64,000 nt of DNA from DALYDK01 sp964477125 (GTDB taxonomy: Bacteria > Patescibacteriota > Saccharimonadia > Saccharimonadales > CAIOMD01): contig CAYZCZ010000002.1 of NCBI GenBank assembly GCA_964477125.1, forward strand, positions 4,042 to 68,041. The letters are read 5' to 3'. Both the position numbers and the translations under genes were made by a program. This document shows positions 49,751-58,257 of the stretch, one piece after another. Under the pieces are notes generated by a model, which saw only the letters and a program-made list of their open reading frames with translations, did not search any database and had not been told where the DNA came from. Each line of letters starts with the position of its first letter. Position 1 is the first letter of the stretch.

Positions 49751-49932
49751 TAAAACCTACTCCCCTCTAAATCTAGATAAATATTTTTCCTGTGCTTTGG
49801 ACTCCTTTTGTAGTTAGACGCATATGCTTTGGTATAAACACTCCTACCTTGAATTTGTCTCTGAAGAATTCGTAAATCTTCTTTAAAACTTCTTATGTTA
49901 GCATTAATTCGTTTGCCAATATTCCGTTTCAT
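49750..49932 (-). CDS. Basic microprotein, paralogue of the 49254-49427 product
   Basis: The 60-residue protein (MKRNIGKRINANIRSFKEDL, RILQRQIQGRSVYTKAY) is very basic and helical. AAAGGAGGG lies eight bases before the ATG, one of the best ribosome sites in the window. It overlaps the zinc-ribbon start, so both are made together. The two paralogues flank the zinc-ribbon gene, which suggests a duplicated module. Confidence 0.65.
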   Translation of the reverse strand: MKRNIGKRINANIRSFKEDLRILQRQIQGRSVYTKAYASNYKRSPKHRKNIYLDLEGSRF

Positions 49933-50051
49933 AATATACCCTCCTTTTTTATTAATGAGGTTATAAACTAATTACTTTAGCTTATGTTTATACATTATTT
50001 TATTTAACTTAAAGCAAGCTGAGTATATTTTTATGTATTGAATAAAACACT

Positions 50052-50708
50052 TTACACAACTGAGATAACCAGCATTAACCAAAGCCAAATGCTTAGTAAG
50101 GGCAGTATGCTCACTGTAAAAATATTTGGTTTTGTTTTCTTGGCGTAGAACTTATATAGCAGAAAAGTACCCAAAGATATAACAGCCCAGCATATGTAGT
50201 TATATAATGGTACGCTACCGTTGTTCCACCACCAGAAACCCAAACTAATTGCAAACTGCTCTAGGAGCAAGTCAAAAAATATTATAATAATTGCACCAAG
50301 GGTTAGTTGTTCATATAAACGCAACTTGCCAGCAAGCAATACAATTTGCCACGCGCTAAAAGTTACAATAAACCATAGCAGGCCAATAATAAACGGTGTT
50401 CCAAGAACCTTAAAGCCCAAATAGTCTCCGTATGTGTAATTACCGAACAACAAGCCTGTTTGGACACCTATTAGTTCAAGCAAGTAGCAAGCTACTATAA
50501 TAATTCCAGCTATTATTAGTTTAGTTTTTGGGCGCTCTTCCCAAAATACGAATATTGCAGAAAAAATCAAAGCAAAAAGAACTGGTGAAAATTTCAGTAT
50601 AAAATTTATGCCAAATGAATACACCAGCAAGGAGACTAGCAATAATATTGCTAGAACTATTAGTGCCCTGAGCTCTGGTCTTTGAGCTGATTTATTATTT
50701 TTATACAA
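50052..50708 (-). CDS. Carotenoid-hydratase-like membrane protein (CruF/DUF422)
   Basis: The 218-residue protein has about seven membrane helices. The motif region GNYTYGDYLGFKVLGTPFII and FFDLLLEQFAISLGFWWWNN resembles CruF and bacterioruberin hydratases, which add water to the psi ends of carotenoids. No other carotenoid gene is in the window. A TTG start at 50708 is used, with AGGTG seven bases upstream. It lies 28 bases behind lysS and may be cotranscribed with it. Confidence 0.75.
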   Translation of the reverse strand: MYKNNKSAQRPELRALIVLAILLLVSLLVYSFGINFILKFSPVLFALIFSAIFVFWEERPKTKLIIAGIIIVACYLLELIGVQTGLLFGNYTYGDYLGFKVLGTPFIIGLLWFIVTFSAWQIVLLAGKLRLYEQLTLGAIIIIFFDLLLEQFAISLGFWWWNNGSVPLYNYICWAVISLGTFLLYKFYAKKTKPNIFTVSILPLLSIWLWLMLVISVV

Positions 50709-50735
50709 ATTTTAACACCTAACTAAAAATTAATA

Positions 50736-52238
50736 TTAAATATTTGGATAGATTGTTTTGGTAACTTCATCGATTTCGATTTTAAGCTGTGGGAAAGGTA
50801 CCCCTTCGCGGGCGGAAACTCCTTCGAATATCCAAAATACTCGTTCGCTATATCCCCATCCACAAGCAGGAGGCATGCCATATTCCAACATTTCTACAAA
50901 ATCTATATCTAACATCATTGCCTCTTCGTCACCGGCATCACGCATATTTTGCTGTTCACTAAATCTGTTGAGTTGATCTATTGGATCATTAAGCTCGCTG
51001 AAACCGTTACCCAGTTCACTGCCTGCCATTACTGGCTGAAAACGTTGTACCGTATTTTCATCTCCTGGGTTAGATTTTGCTAAAGGACTAATGAATTTTG
51101 GGGTATTGATAAGCCAAATAGGCCCAGCAACATCTTTGCGAATATTTTTCCAAAGCTTATCTATGCCCCTGGCTATATTTTCAGTTTTTTCTACTTCTAG
51201 TTTATTGTCCTGTAAAGCTTTCTTAATTTCATCAATATTACAGTCATAAACGTCAATATTATACCGTTGCTTAATTGTTTCGGCGTAATCCCATTCCTGC
51301 CATTCTTTGCTCAAGTCAATTTCAAAATTACCTAGCTTAAATTGTAATGTCCCGAATGTTTTTTCTAATACATACCTGTACATTTCGGTCATAAATTTCA
51401 TGCCATCACGCCAATCCCAATAAGCTGAATACCACTCCATGGCAATATGCTCAGGCAAATGTTCGTCACTATAATTTTCGTTTCTAAAGCGCGGTCCTAT
51501 ATCGTAAACCTTTTCGTAGCCACCTCCCAGTAGTCTTTTTAATGGTAACTCATGGCTAATTCGTAGATAAAAATCCTGGTCCAGTGCATCCATATGGGTC
51601 ACAAACGGATTGGCATCTGCCCCGCCAGTTGTGTGTTCTAGCACTGGTATATTAATTTCGACGAAGCCATTTTCATTTAAAAAATCACGCGTAGCTTGCC
51701 AAAACTTACTTCTCCTTAAATATCGTTCATATACTTCTTTATTAACATTTGTGTCTATATATCTGCGCCTTAGACGCTCTTCTTTATTAGTAAAGCCGTC
51801 TTGACCAGTTGGCATTGGGCGCAAACTTTTTGTTAATAATCGTAAGTTAGCTACCTCAACCGACACTTCGCCTGTTTGAGTTTTGATAACCTTACCGCTA
51901 GCCTCAATAAAGTCACCACTATCTAATAATGTTATTTCATTTAACCCGAGTTGGCTAATGCTAGCATTTAACGGTAGAATGATATCATTTTTTAAAAATA
52001 GCTGTAGCTCGCCACTAGCATCTTTAATAACAATAAAAGCAATTTTTCCGAATTTTCTTATGCCCTTTATACGCCCAACAACAGTAACAGTCTGTCCATT
52101 TAAATCATCAAAATGATCAACAATTTCACTATTTATATTTGTACGTGAAACTTTTGCTGGATAAGGATTAATACCCAGTTTTTTTAAATCTTCTAATTTG
52201 CGTAACCGTTCATCACGGAGTTCTTTTAGTGTTGCCAT
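50736..52238 (-). CDS. lysS: Lysyl-tRNA synthetase (class II)
   Basis: The 500-residue enzyme has the N-terminal anticodon OB fold (VTVVGRIKGIRKFGKIAFIV) and the class II core with GGADANPFVTH, LRISHELPLKRLLGGGYEKV, RFRNENYSDEHLPEHIAMEW (motif 2) and a final motif 3 region (YGMPPACGWGYSERVFWIFE). It charges tRNA-Lys. TATACT at 52252-52247 is eight bases from the ATG, so the mRNA is leaderless. Confidence 0.93.
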   Translation of the reverse strand: MATLKELRDERLRKLEDLKKLGINPYPAKVSRTNINSEIVDHFDDLNGQTVTVVGRIKGIRKFGKIAFIVIKDASGELQLFLKNDIILPLNASISQLGLNEITLLDSGDFIEASGKVIKTQTGEVSVEVANLRLLTKSLRPMPTGQDGFTNKEERLRRRYIDTNVNKEVYERYLRRSKFWQATRDFLNENGFVEINIPVLEHTTGGADANPFVTHMDALDQDFYLRISHELPLKRLLGGGYEKVYDIGPRFRNENYSDEHLPEHIAMEWYSAYWDWRDGMKFMTEMYRYVLEKTFGTLQFKLGNFEIDLSKEWQEWDYAETIKQRYNIDVYDCNIDEIKKALQDNKLEVEKTENIARGIDKLWKNIRKDVAGPIWLINTPKFISPLAKSNPGDENTVQRFQPVMAGSELGNGFSELNDPIDQLNRFSEQQNMRDAGDEEAMMLDIDFVEMLEYGMPPACGWGYSERVFWIFEGVSAREGVPFPQLKIEIDEVTKTIYPNI

Positions 52239-52246
52239 TGGATTTT

Positions 52247-52252
52247 AGTATA
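52247..52252 (-). promoter_or_regulatory. Leaderless-type -10 (TATACT) of lysS
   Basis: TATACT on the minus strand ends eight bases before ATG 52238. An overlapping second TATACT lies directly upstream. Confidence 0.5.
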
Positions 52253-52333
52253 CAGTATAGAGCTCACAGAATACATATTAAGGCTTTAACAATTAGCTTG
52301 TCCTATTTATATGACCATTTTTTAGGTTATTTA

Positions 52334-52792
52334 CTAAGAAATACTTGCAACTGTATAGGTTTGAGTTTCGGCAGGCGTAGCAATTTCAACTTTGTCACCA
52401 ACAACTTTACCTAATAGAGCTTTACCAATTGGGGATTCATCGCTAATTTTTCCGGCAAGTGGGTCAGCTTCAACAGTTCCAACAACCTGGAATTCTTTGT
52501 CACTTCTACCGCCATGCAAACTAACTTTTGATCCAATTTGAACTTTGCCACCCTTTTTTGGTGCTTTTATTAAGTCTACGTTTTTAAGTATATGTTCTAG
52601 CTCGGCAATACGTGCTTCGGCATTGGCTTGTTCATTTTTAGCAGATGCATATTCGGCATTTTCACTTAAGTCACCCATTTCACGGGCAGTTTTAATACGA
52701 TCGGTTATTTCTGGCCTATCAGCAATTAAAGCATTTAACTCGCCCTGTAATTCGGCGACTCCATCTGCAGTTAATTTATATAATTTCTTCAT
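52334..52792 (-). CDS. greA: Transcription elongation factor GreA
   Basis: GreA (152 residues) with the N-terminal coiled coil that enters the polymerase secondary channel (TARE-type tip: RIKTAREMGDLSENAEYASA) and the C-terminal domain (KGGKVQIGSKVSLHGG, SPIGKALLGKVVGD). It rescues backtracked polymerase by stimulating transcript cleavage. It is placed before lysS, a linkage also seen in other bacteria. Confidence 0.95.
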   Translation of the reverse strand: MKKLYKLTADGVAELQGELNALIADRPEITDRIKTAREMGDLSENAEYASAKNEQANAEARIAELEHILKNVDLIKAPKKGGKVQIGSKVSLHGGRSDKEFQVVGTVEADPLAGKISDESPIGKALLGKVVGDKVEIATPAETQTYTVASIS

Positions 52793-52947
52793 TATTGTTT
52801 CTCGCTTTCTAAACTATAGAGGGCAAAACTTGGTAAATAGTCGGCGTTTATTGGCGCCTAATGACTAAGTTACCCTCCTCGTTTGGTACGGTTAGTATAC
52901 CTCATGGTCAGATAATTTTCTAGTCTAAAAACAGCTGTCATTTATCT

Positions 52948-55935
52948 TTATTCTATTACGTACCAATACTGGCGATTTAAAAAGCTCCCGTAAAAGTCTT
53001 TATCGTTATTGCACCAATTAATGTTTTGACAAACAGCACCATCATAAGTGGCATATGTTAAAAATATTTCAGCTTTTTGCATTGATTGTTCTGCATTTAA
53101 ATTTGCTGGTAAAAGCCGTATATTATAACCAAGGTATTGCTTCGCTACCCTTGATGGATTTTTTGTATTGTTAATAGCTTCTTTGGAAAAATTTGATCCA
53201 GCGGAGTGATCACTATGGTCTAGACTATCACCGTTGACTAATGAGCTTTGTACCCTAATTGTATCTGCATGAGAGTCTATTATTATGTCAGCTAATAATC
53301 TAACTAATGCGTCTTTATTTAGCATTAAGCTATTGTCAACCGAATAAATATTTCCAATTTCATTGTTCCAAAGTTTTGCTAGGCTCTGACCACTCTGAAA
53401 TTCAAAACCATGCCCTAAACGACCACCATCAGGTAGCCTCAAAAAAATTAACCGACTATTTTTATTTACGTATGAATTTACTTCACTACCCCTTTGCCTA
53501 AATATATCATTATTCCACGGCGCATCTGTTTGCATCATTTTTGAGTATGCCTGTCGGCTGCCATTCTCTCTATATATCCAATAAGCATCTGAGTCATAGC
53601 CTTTACCTGCTGTTATATAAACTGTTACCACGCATTTTTGCTTGCTAAAATCATCTAAAATATCAGGGTTCATGAATAATAAATCATCATCTTGATGTGC
53701 AACTATATTTAACGAAGTACCGTTTATACACTTAACAGAGTCAAATTTTTCACTTAATGTTTGTATTTTTTTTGAAGTTTTATCGTTTTTTACTCCTGCA
53801 ACCAAACTATTAACTCCATTGCCGTATATTAACAAAACCTCTTTACTATCAGCTTGGTTTCCATCAATAATTACCGTTTTAGTCGGTTGGCCATAATAAT
53901 TAACAACATCATTTAAGCTACAGCCATTATAAGTACCGTCACTCGATTTTTTTGTTGCCAAGTAGGCTACCGGCTGGTTGCTATTAATTGGTTTATACCA
54001 ATTACTGGAAGCTAATATTTGCTGTGGTTGGTTGCAGTCTACAACAGGAACAATATTTAAATTAATATTATTTTGAGCTTTTATTGGTAATAATCGCCAA
54101 TAATCGCCAATTAGATATTTAACATTGTTGCTTTTTAACATACTTTCTATTTGCTGGTTTTGTTGTTGCTTATTTTGATAGTATAAGGCTGTTTTGCTTA
54201 GTGATATATATGTAGCAATTGAACTACCAATAACCACTATTACTAATATTGGGTAGATAATTTTGTAAGCTTTTTTTGTAAGCTTATACTTTCGAACCTG
54301 AAGAGCAACAGCAACTATTACAGTAAAATATATTATTGATAGATATCTGGCATCAACTGGGTAATAATGGTCAGTTGCAACAAATATTAAATATGCTGTT
54401 AAACATATAGCAACAAAACGCATTAGAATATCTTTCCAAAAACTTTCCTCTTTGTTTTTGGTTGGTGATTTTATAGCTTTAAATAAGTATACCAGGCCGA
54501 TTATCATTAATATTAAGTTCACTAAATTCATAAATGTAACAAAGCTTATTAACTGTCTTGGGTTAGTAATATAAGACCTGAGAGGTATGGTCATTGGGTT
54601 GGCACCAAAAAGTGAAAATGTATTAAAGACCGCATAAAAAACTGCTTTTGCAAAGACCGTAATATTTGTTGTCAAGTTATATGGACTTTGGCCAGCTATT
54701 CCACCAATAGAAGTAACTTTTGTTAGATTAATTAAAAATATTGTTAATATGCTAAGCCAAAAAGCTAGAAATGAATTTAGTAGCCAAAATATAGCTGAGT
54801 ATACTTTTTGTTTATTTTTTCTTATCAAATAATAAGCGCCATATATCATTGCCCCGCCCAAATACCAAGACATAAATAATTTATCGGAGGTTATTAGTAA
54901 ACTACTGATAAAAACAGCCGAAATATAGTAAAAACTTTTTAACTTAGATGATGCTTTGGTGATAAATATAATTGAAATAATAAATACTACGTATTCTATG
55001 TTTCTGGTCGTTAGCATGGCAAAATTTACTGGCAGTAAGGCCCCTAAATGTGGCTCAAGCGGAATAAGTATATATGTAGATGCAACAGCTAAAGTTACCA
55101 GTATTGTCTTTGGCCAGTTACCAATTATTATGCGAACTAACGCAATAATAAAAGTAAAGACTAATAGATTTATCAATGTGCTAGAGACAACTAGCCCTAT
55201 TTTTATATCTGAAGCTAAGCTAATTAAATAAAAAATAGGCCATTTAATAAAAAAACTATGGGCCGATGAAAATAAAGCACCGCTCAAAATATTTTTATTC
55301 GCAAATAATAGAATATCTGCTATTTGGTCGGCATTGTTTAACAATAGGCGCCCACTATAGTAACCAAAATAACCAATCAGTAAAAAAAGAACTACTAACG
55401 ATATAAAAGGAACTATTTTAATGCTATTATTTGATTTAAATTGCACTATATTATAGCTCTTTAATATATTATCTTTGTAGAAAACTTTTTTTCTTAGAGA
55501 CATCTTGGTCTTGGTTTTTTTGGTTTTATTAAAAATTAAATTACCATAGGCTAAATAATTCCAGCAAACAATAACTGCCATAGATAAGCCTCTGGCAACG
55601 TATATATTCAATAAATCTTTGGTAGCAAAAACAAATAGCACTGTAAATAAATAATTCCATCCTACCAAAAAACTATATAAAATAATTTGCTTGCTTAAGC
55701 CAGATTTTGTTTTGTCAAAATTGTTAAATGTAAATATTTTTTGCAAAATAAATGCTACACAAAAGCCTACCCAGAAACTAATAGAAACACTTATAATTCG
55801 GCTCAAGCCAAAAAGATCAAAACAAGCCCATAGCGTAATGAGCTCTAAGGCATATGAAGAAAGGCCGACAGCAATATATTTAATTAACCGTAGCTTCTTA
55901 TTTTGTTTATTGTTTTTTTTCAAGACCGAATCCAA
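52948..55935 (-). CDS. Three-part membrane protein: GtrA, polytopic core, PIG-L deacetylase
   Basis: The 995-residue protein starts with a GtrA-like four-helix domain (about residues 15-135, YIAVGLSSYALELITLWACF). A polytopic region of ten or more helices follows (about 170-590), resembling GT-C glycosyltransferases. The extracytoplasmic C-terminus (about 735-995) is a PIG-L/LmbE-type deacetylase with AHQDDD (746-751) and HSDH (907-910), the zinc motifs of GlcNAc-lipid deacetylases. The gene overlaps the upstream GT2 gene by 29 bases. A plausible role is to accept a polyprenyl-sugar made by the GT2, transfer it to a surface glycan and de-N-acetylate it. Confidence 0.75.
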   Translation of the reverse strand: MDSVLKKNNKQNKKLRLIKYIAVGLSSYALELITLWACFDLFGLSRIISVSISFWVGFCVAFILQKIFTFNNFDKTKSGLSKQIILYSFLVGWNYLFTVLFVFATKDLLNIYVARGLSMAVIVCWNYLAYGNLIFNKTKKTKTKMSLRKKVFYKDNILKSYNIVQFKSNNSIKIVPFISLVVLFLLIGYFGYYSGRLLLNNADQIADILLFANKNILSGALFSSAHSFFIKWPIFYLISLASDIKIGLVVSSTLINLLVFTFIIALVRIIIGNWPKTILVTLAVASTYILIPLEPHLGALLPVNFAMLTTRNIEYVVFIISIIFITKASSKLKSFYYISAVFISSLLITSDKLFMSWYLGGAMIYGAYYLIRKNKQKVYSAIFWLLNSFLAFWLSILTIFLINLTKVTSIGGIAGQSPYNLTTNITVFAKAVFYAVFNTFSLFGANPMTIPLRSYITNPRQLISFVTFMNLVNLILMIIGLVYLFKAIKSPTKNKEESFWKDILMRFVAICLTAYLIFVATDHYYPVDARYLSIIYFTVIVAVALQVRKYKLTKKAYKIIYPILVIVVIGSSIATYISLSKTALYYQNKQQQNQQIESMLKSNNVKYLIGDYWRLLPIKAQNNINLNIVPVVDCNQPQQILASSNWYKPINSNQPVAYLATKKSSDGTYNGCSLNDVVNYYGQPTKTVIIDGNQADSKEVLLIYGNGVNSLVAGVKNDKTSKKIQTLSEKFDSVKCINGTSLNIVAHQDDDLLFMNPDILDDFSKQKCVVTVYITAGKGYDSDAYWIYRENGSRQAYSKMMQTDAPWNNDIFRQRGSEVNSYVNKNSRLIFLRLPDGGRLGHGFEFQSGQSLAKLWNNEIGNIYSVDNSLMLNKDALVRLLADIIIDSHADTIRVQSSLVNGDSLDHSDHSAGSNFSKEAINNTKNPSRVAKQYLGYNIRLLPANLNAEQSMQKAEIFLTYATYDGAVCQNINWCNNDKDFYGSFLNRQYWYVIE

Positions 55936-56860
55936 TAGATTTTTTATAATCTATTACGAATAATGAACGTCCCATAACCTGATTTTGAATATTAGAAAGA
56001 TAGAGGCCGAAGACTCCCTGGCCAAGTAGTAATATACCAACTAAAAATACAATTAATATGCTCAGCATTGCTGTTCCAGTAAAATCAAGTCCCATTGGAT
56101 CGTTAAGCAATATTTGTTCTATAAGAATAAATATACCTAAAAAAAATGAGATTGGGGTAATTATTATGCCAATTATTCCAAAAAAATAAAGTGGGAATGG
56201 AGTCATAGAAACCAAGCCATCTTTGGCCAGTGCCATAAGTTTTACAAAACTGTAGTTTGGCTTGCCAGCAATTCTTTCAACCGATTTAAAATAAATATAC
56301 TGCCGATCATACCCAAGCCAATCTATTAAACCCCTTGTGATACGATTATTCTCAGACAACTTAACAAATTCTGCTTGAACTTGTTCATCTATTAAACGAT
56401 AATCTGAGCCCCCTGGAACAATGTTGACCTTAGAAAACATATTAATTGTTTTATAAAACATACGGCCAAACCATGATCTAATAGAATATTTACTATCATC
56501 TCGCCTAACACCCACAACTACCGACGCACCATCTTGCCATTTACTTATAAACTGTTCAATTAGTTGCGGAGGGTGCTGATTATCTGAATCTATGGTAATG
56601 ATTGCCTGGCCAGTGGCCGCAAATAATCCGGCTGTTAAGGCTAGCTCTTTCCCAAAGTTTTTCGATAACTGTAAAAGCTTTATGTTATTACCATCAGCAA
56701 ATTTTGAGATAATTTGCGCAGAATTATCTGAGCTACCATCATCAACATAAATAATTTCAAAAGTTTGATTAATTTTTGCTAAACATTTATTAAGATGATT
56801 ATGAAAAGCCTTTATACCAAGACCTTCATTATATACAGGAATTACTAGTGATATTAACAT
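55907..56860 (-). CDS. GT2 glycosyltransferase, polyprenyl-phosphate sugar synthase type
   Basis: A 317-residue GT2 enzyme with SLVIPVYNEGLGIKAFHNHL, YVDDGSSDNSAQIISKF, ITIDSDNQHPPQL (DxD-like) and two C-terminal membrane helices, like GtrB and dolichyl-phosphate mannose synthases. It would load a sugar onto undecaprenyl phosphate. The next gene starts with a GtrA flippase domain, so the pair matches the GtrA-GtrB system for moving lipid-linked sugars outward. Confidence 0.88.
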   Translation of the reverse strand: MLISLVIPVYNEGLGIKAFHNHLNKCLAKINQTFEIIYVDDGSSDNSAQIISKFADGNNIKLLQLSKNFGKELALTAGLFAATGQAIITIDSDNQHPPQLIEQFISKWQDGASVVVGVRRDDSKYSIRSWFGRMFYKTINMFSKVNIVPGGSDYRLIDEQVQAEFVKLSENNRITRGLIDWLGYDRQYIYFKSVERIAGKPNYSFVKLMALAKDGLVSMTPFPLYFFGIIGIIITPISFFLGIFILIEQILLNDPMGLDFTGTAMLSILIVFLVGILLLGQGVFGLYLSNIQNQVMGRSLFVIDYKKSIGFGLEKKQ

Positions 56861-56967
56861 ATTAAAACGCGGTTTATTAACAGATGGCTTTATACGAATT
56901 GATTATACCACTCTTGGACCAAAACACCTTAACGTAAAAACTTTTCTGATACTTTTATTAGGTATCA

Positions 56968-58218
56968 CTAGTCTGTTAGAATTTTTACTAACTCATCTTT
57001 CGATACAACTGAAGATTCGTCAGACGTACGTTTTTTAACTTCGTATCTACCAGTTTCTAATGTTTTTTTACTAACTACTATTCTATATGGAATTCCGTAT
57101 AAATCGGCATCACCAAATTTTTCACCAGGCCTAACATCTCTGTCGTCCCAAAATACTTCAACTCCATTTGCAATCAATAGTTCATATATACCTTTTGCCT
57201 CAATAGCAATTTCATTGTCTGTACCCAATTGAGCTAAAAAGACCTTGAATGGCGCAACATTTTCCGGCCATACTAAACCTTTTTCATCTGCAAAATGTTC
57301 TGCCAATAACCCAACAAGTCTACTAGGTCCAATACCATAGCTACCCATAATTACAGGCTTAACCTCACCATTTTCATCTGTAAAACGAAGTTCAAGCGGA
57401 TCACTAAACCTGGTACCAAGTGTAAAAATATTCCCAACTTCTACTGCTTTTTCTTCTGTTAATTCATCTTTTGTAATCCCAAGCTCATCTAGGACGGCGT
57501 CATTATAAACTTCTTCATTTATTGCAATCTTTCGTTCTTTATGGACATATATTGTATCCTCACCAACGCTACTCAATGTTTGAAATTCATGGCTAAATTT
57601 ACTAAAGCTTCCTCCACTAGCAAATGTCTTGTAAGTGATGTCACCTAGTCCTAGCCTGTCATATACTTTGTCGTAAGATTTACTTATAACTTCATAAAAC
57701 AGGTCATGCTCTTCCTGAGATCTACTAAAGCTATACAAGTCTTTCATCCAAAATTCTCTACCACGCATTAAGCCACTTTTTGACCTAAGTTCATTTCTGA
57801 ATTTTATCTGAAATTGATAAGGATATACCGGTAGGTCTTTGTAACTTGATATAAATCTACGCATTAACCATGTCAGTGGCTCTTCGTGTGTAGGGGCAAG
57901 TCCAACTTCACTCCCGCCAGCAAGTTCAGTTTTAAACCAAACATCCATGACATTATCATCCCAACGATTTGTGGCTTGCCATACTTCTTTTGGTTGCAAG
58001 GCTGTTAAGCTAATTTCATTTCCACCAATTGCATCCATTTCTTCCCTAATAATTTGCACTACTTTGTCTAACACTCTTTTACCTAATGGTAGAAATGTGT
58101 ATACCCCAGCCATCTCTTTATTTATGAAACCGGCTTTTATTAATAACTGAGCATTTTTTGATGTTTCGTCAGCTGGAGTTGTTTTAGTCGTCTTTGTAAA
58201 TAATTTTGTTGCTCTCAT
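56968..58218 (-). CDS. proS: Prolyl-tRNA synthetase, short form without the editing insertion
   Basis: The 416-residue class II enzyme has KNAQLLIKAGFINKEMAGVY, TFLPLGKRVLDKV, the motif 2 region (PYQFQIKFRNELRSKSGLMR, GREFWMKDLYSF), GSYGIGPSRLVGLLAEH (motif 3) and a C-terminal anticodon-binding domain (FKVFLAQLG to the end). The 180-residue INS editing domain of most bacterial ProRS is absent; a short linker takes its place. Misacylated Ala-tRNA-Pro would need a separate editing protein. TACAAT at 58233-58228 lies nine bases before the ATG. Confidence 0.92.
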   Translation of the reverse strand: MRATKLFTKTTKTTPADETSKNAQLLIKAGFINKEMAGVYTFLPLGKRVLDKVVQIIREEMDAIGGNEISLTALQPKEVWQATNRWDDNVMDVWFKTELAGGSEVGLAPTHEEPLTWLMRRFISSYKDLPVYPYQFQIKFRNELRSKSGLMRGREFWMKDLYSFSRSQEEHDLFYEVISKSYDKVYDRLGLGDITYKTFASGGSFSKFSHEFQTLSSVGEDTIYVHKERKIAINEEVYNDAVLDELGITKDELTEEKAVEVGNIFTLGTRFSDPLELRFTDENGEVKPVIMGSYGIGPSRLVGLLAEHFADEKGLVWPENVAPFKVFLAQLGTDNEIAIEAKGIYELLIANGVEVFWDDRDVRPGEKFGDADLYGIPYRIVVSKKTLETGRYEVKKRTSDESSVVSKDELVKILTD

Positions 58219-58227
58219 ATTTAACTA

Positions 58228-58233
58228 ATTGTA
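58228..58233 (-). promoter_or_regulatory. Near-leaderless -10 (TACAAT) of proS
   Basis: TACAAT on the minus strand is nine bases from ATG 58218, giving a leader of two or three bases. Confidence 0.4.
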
Positions 58234-58257
58234 CCAAACCATGCCACTAACAAGTAA

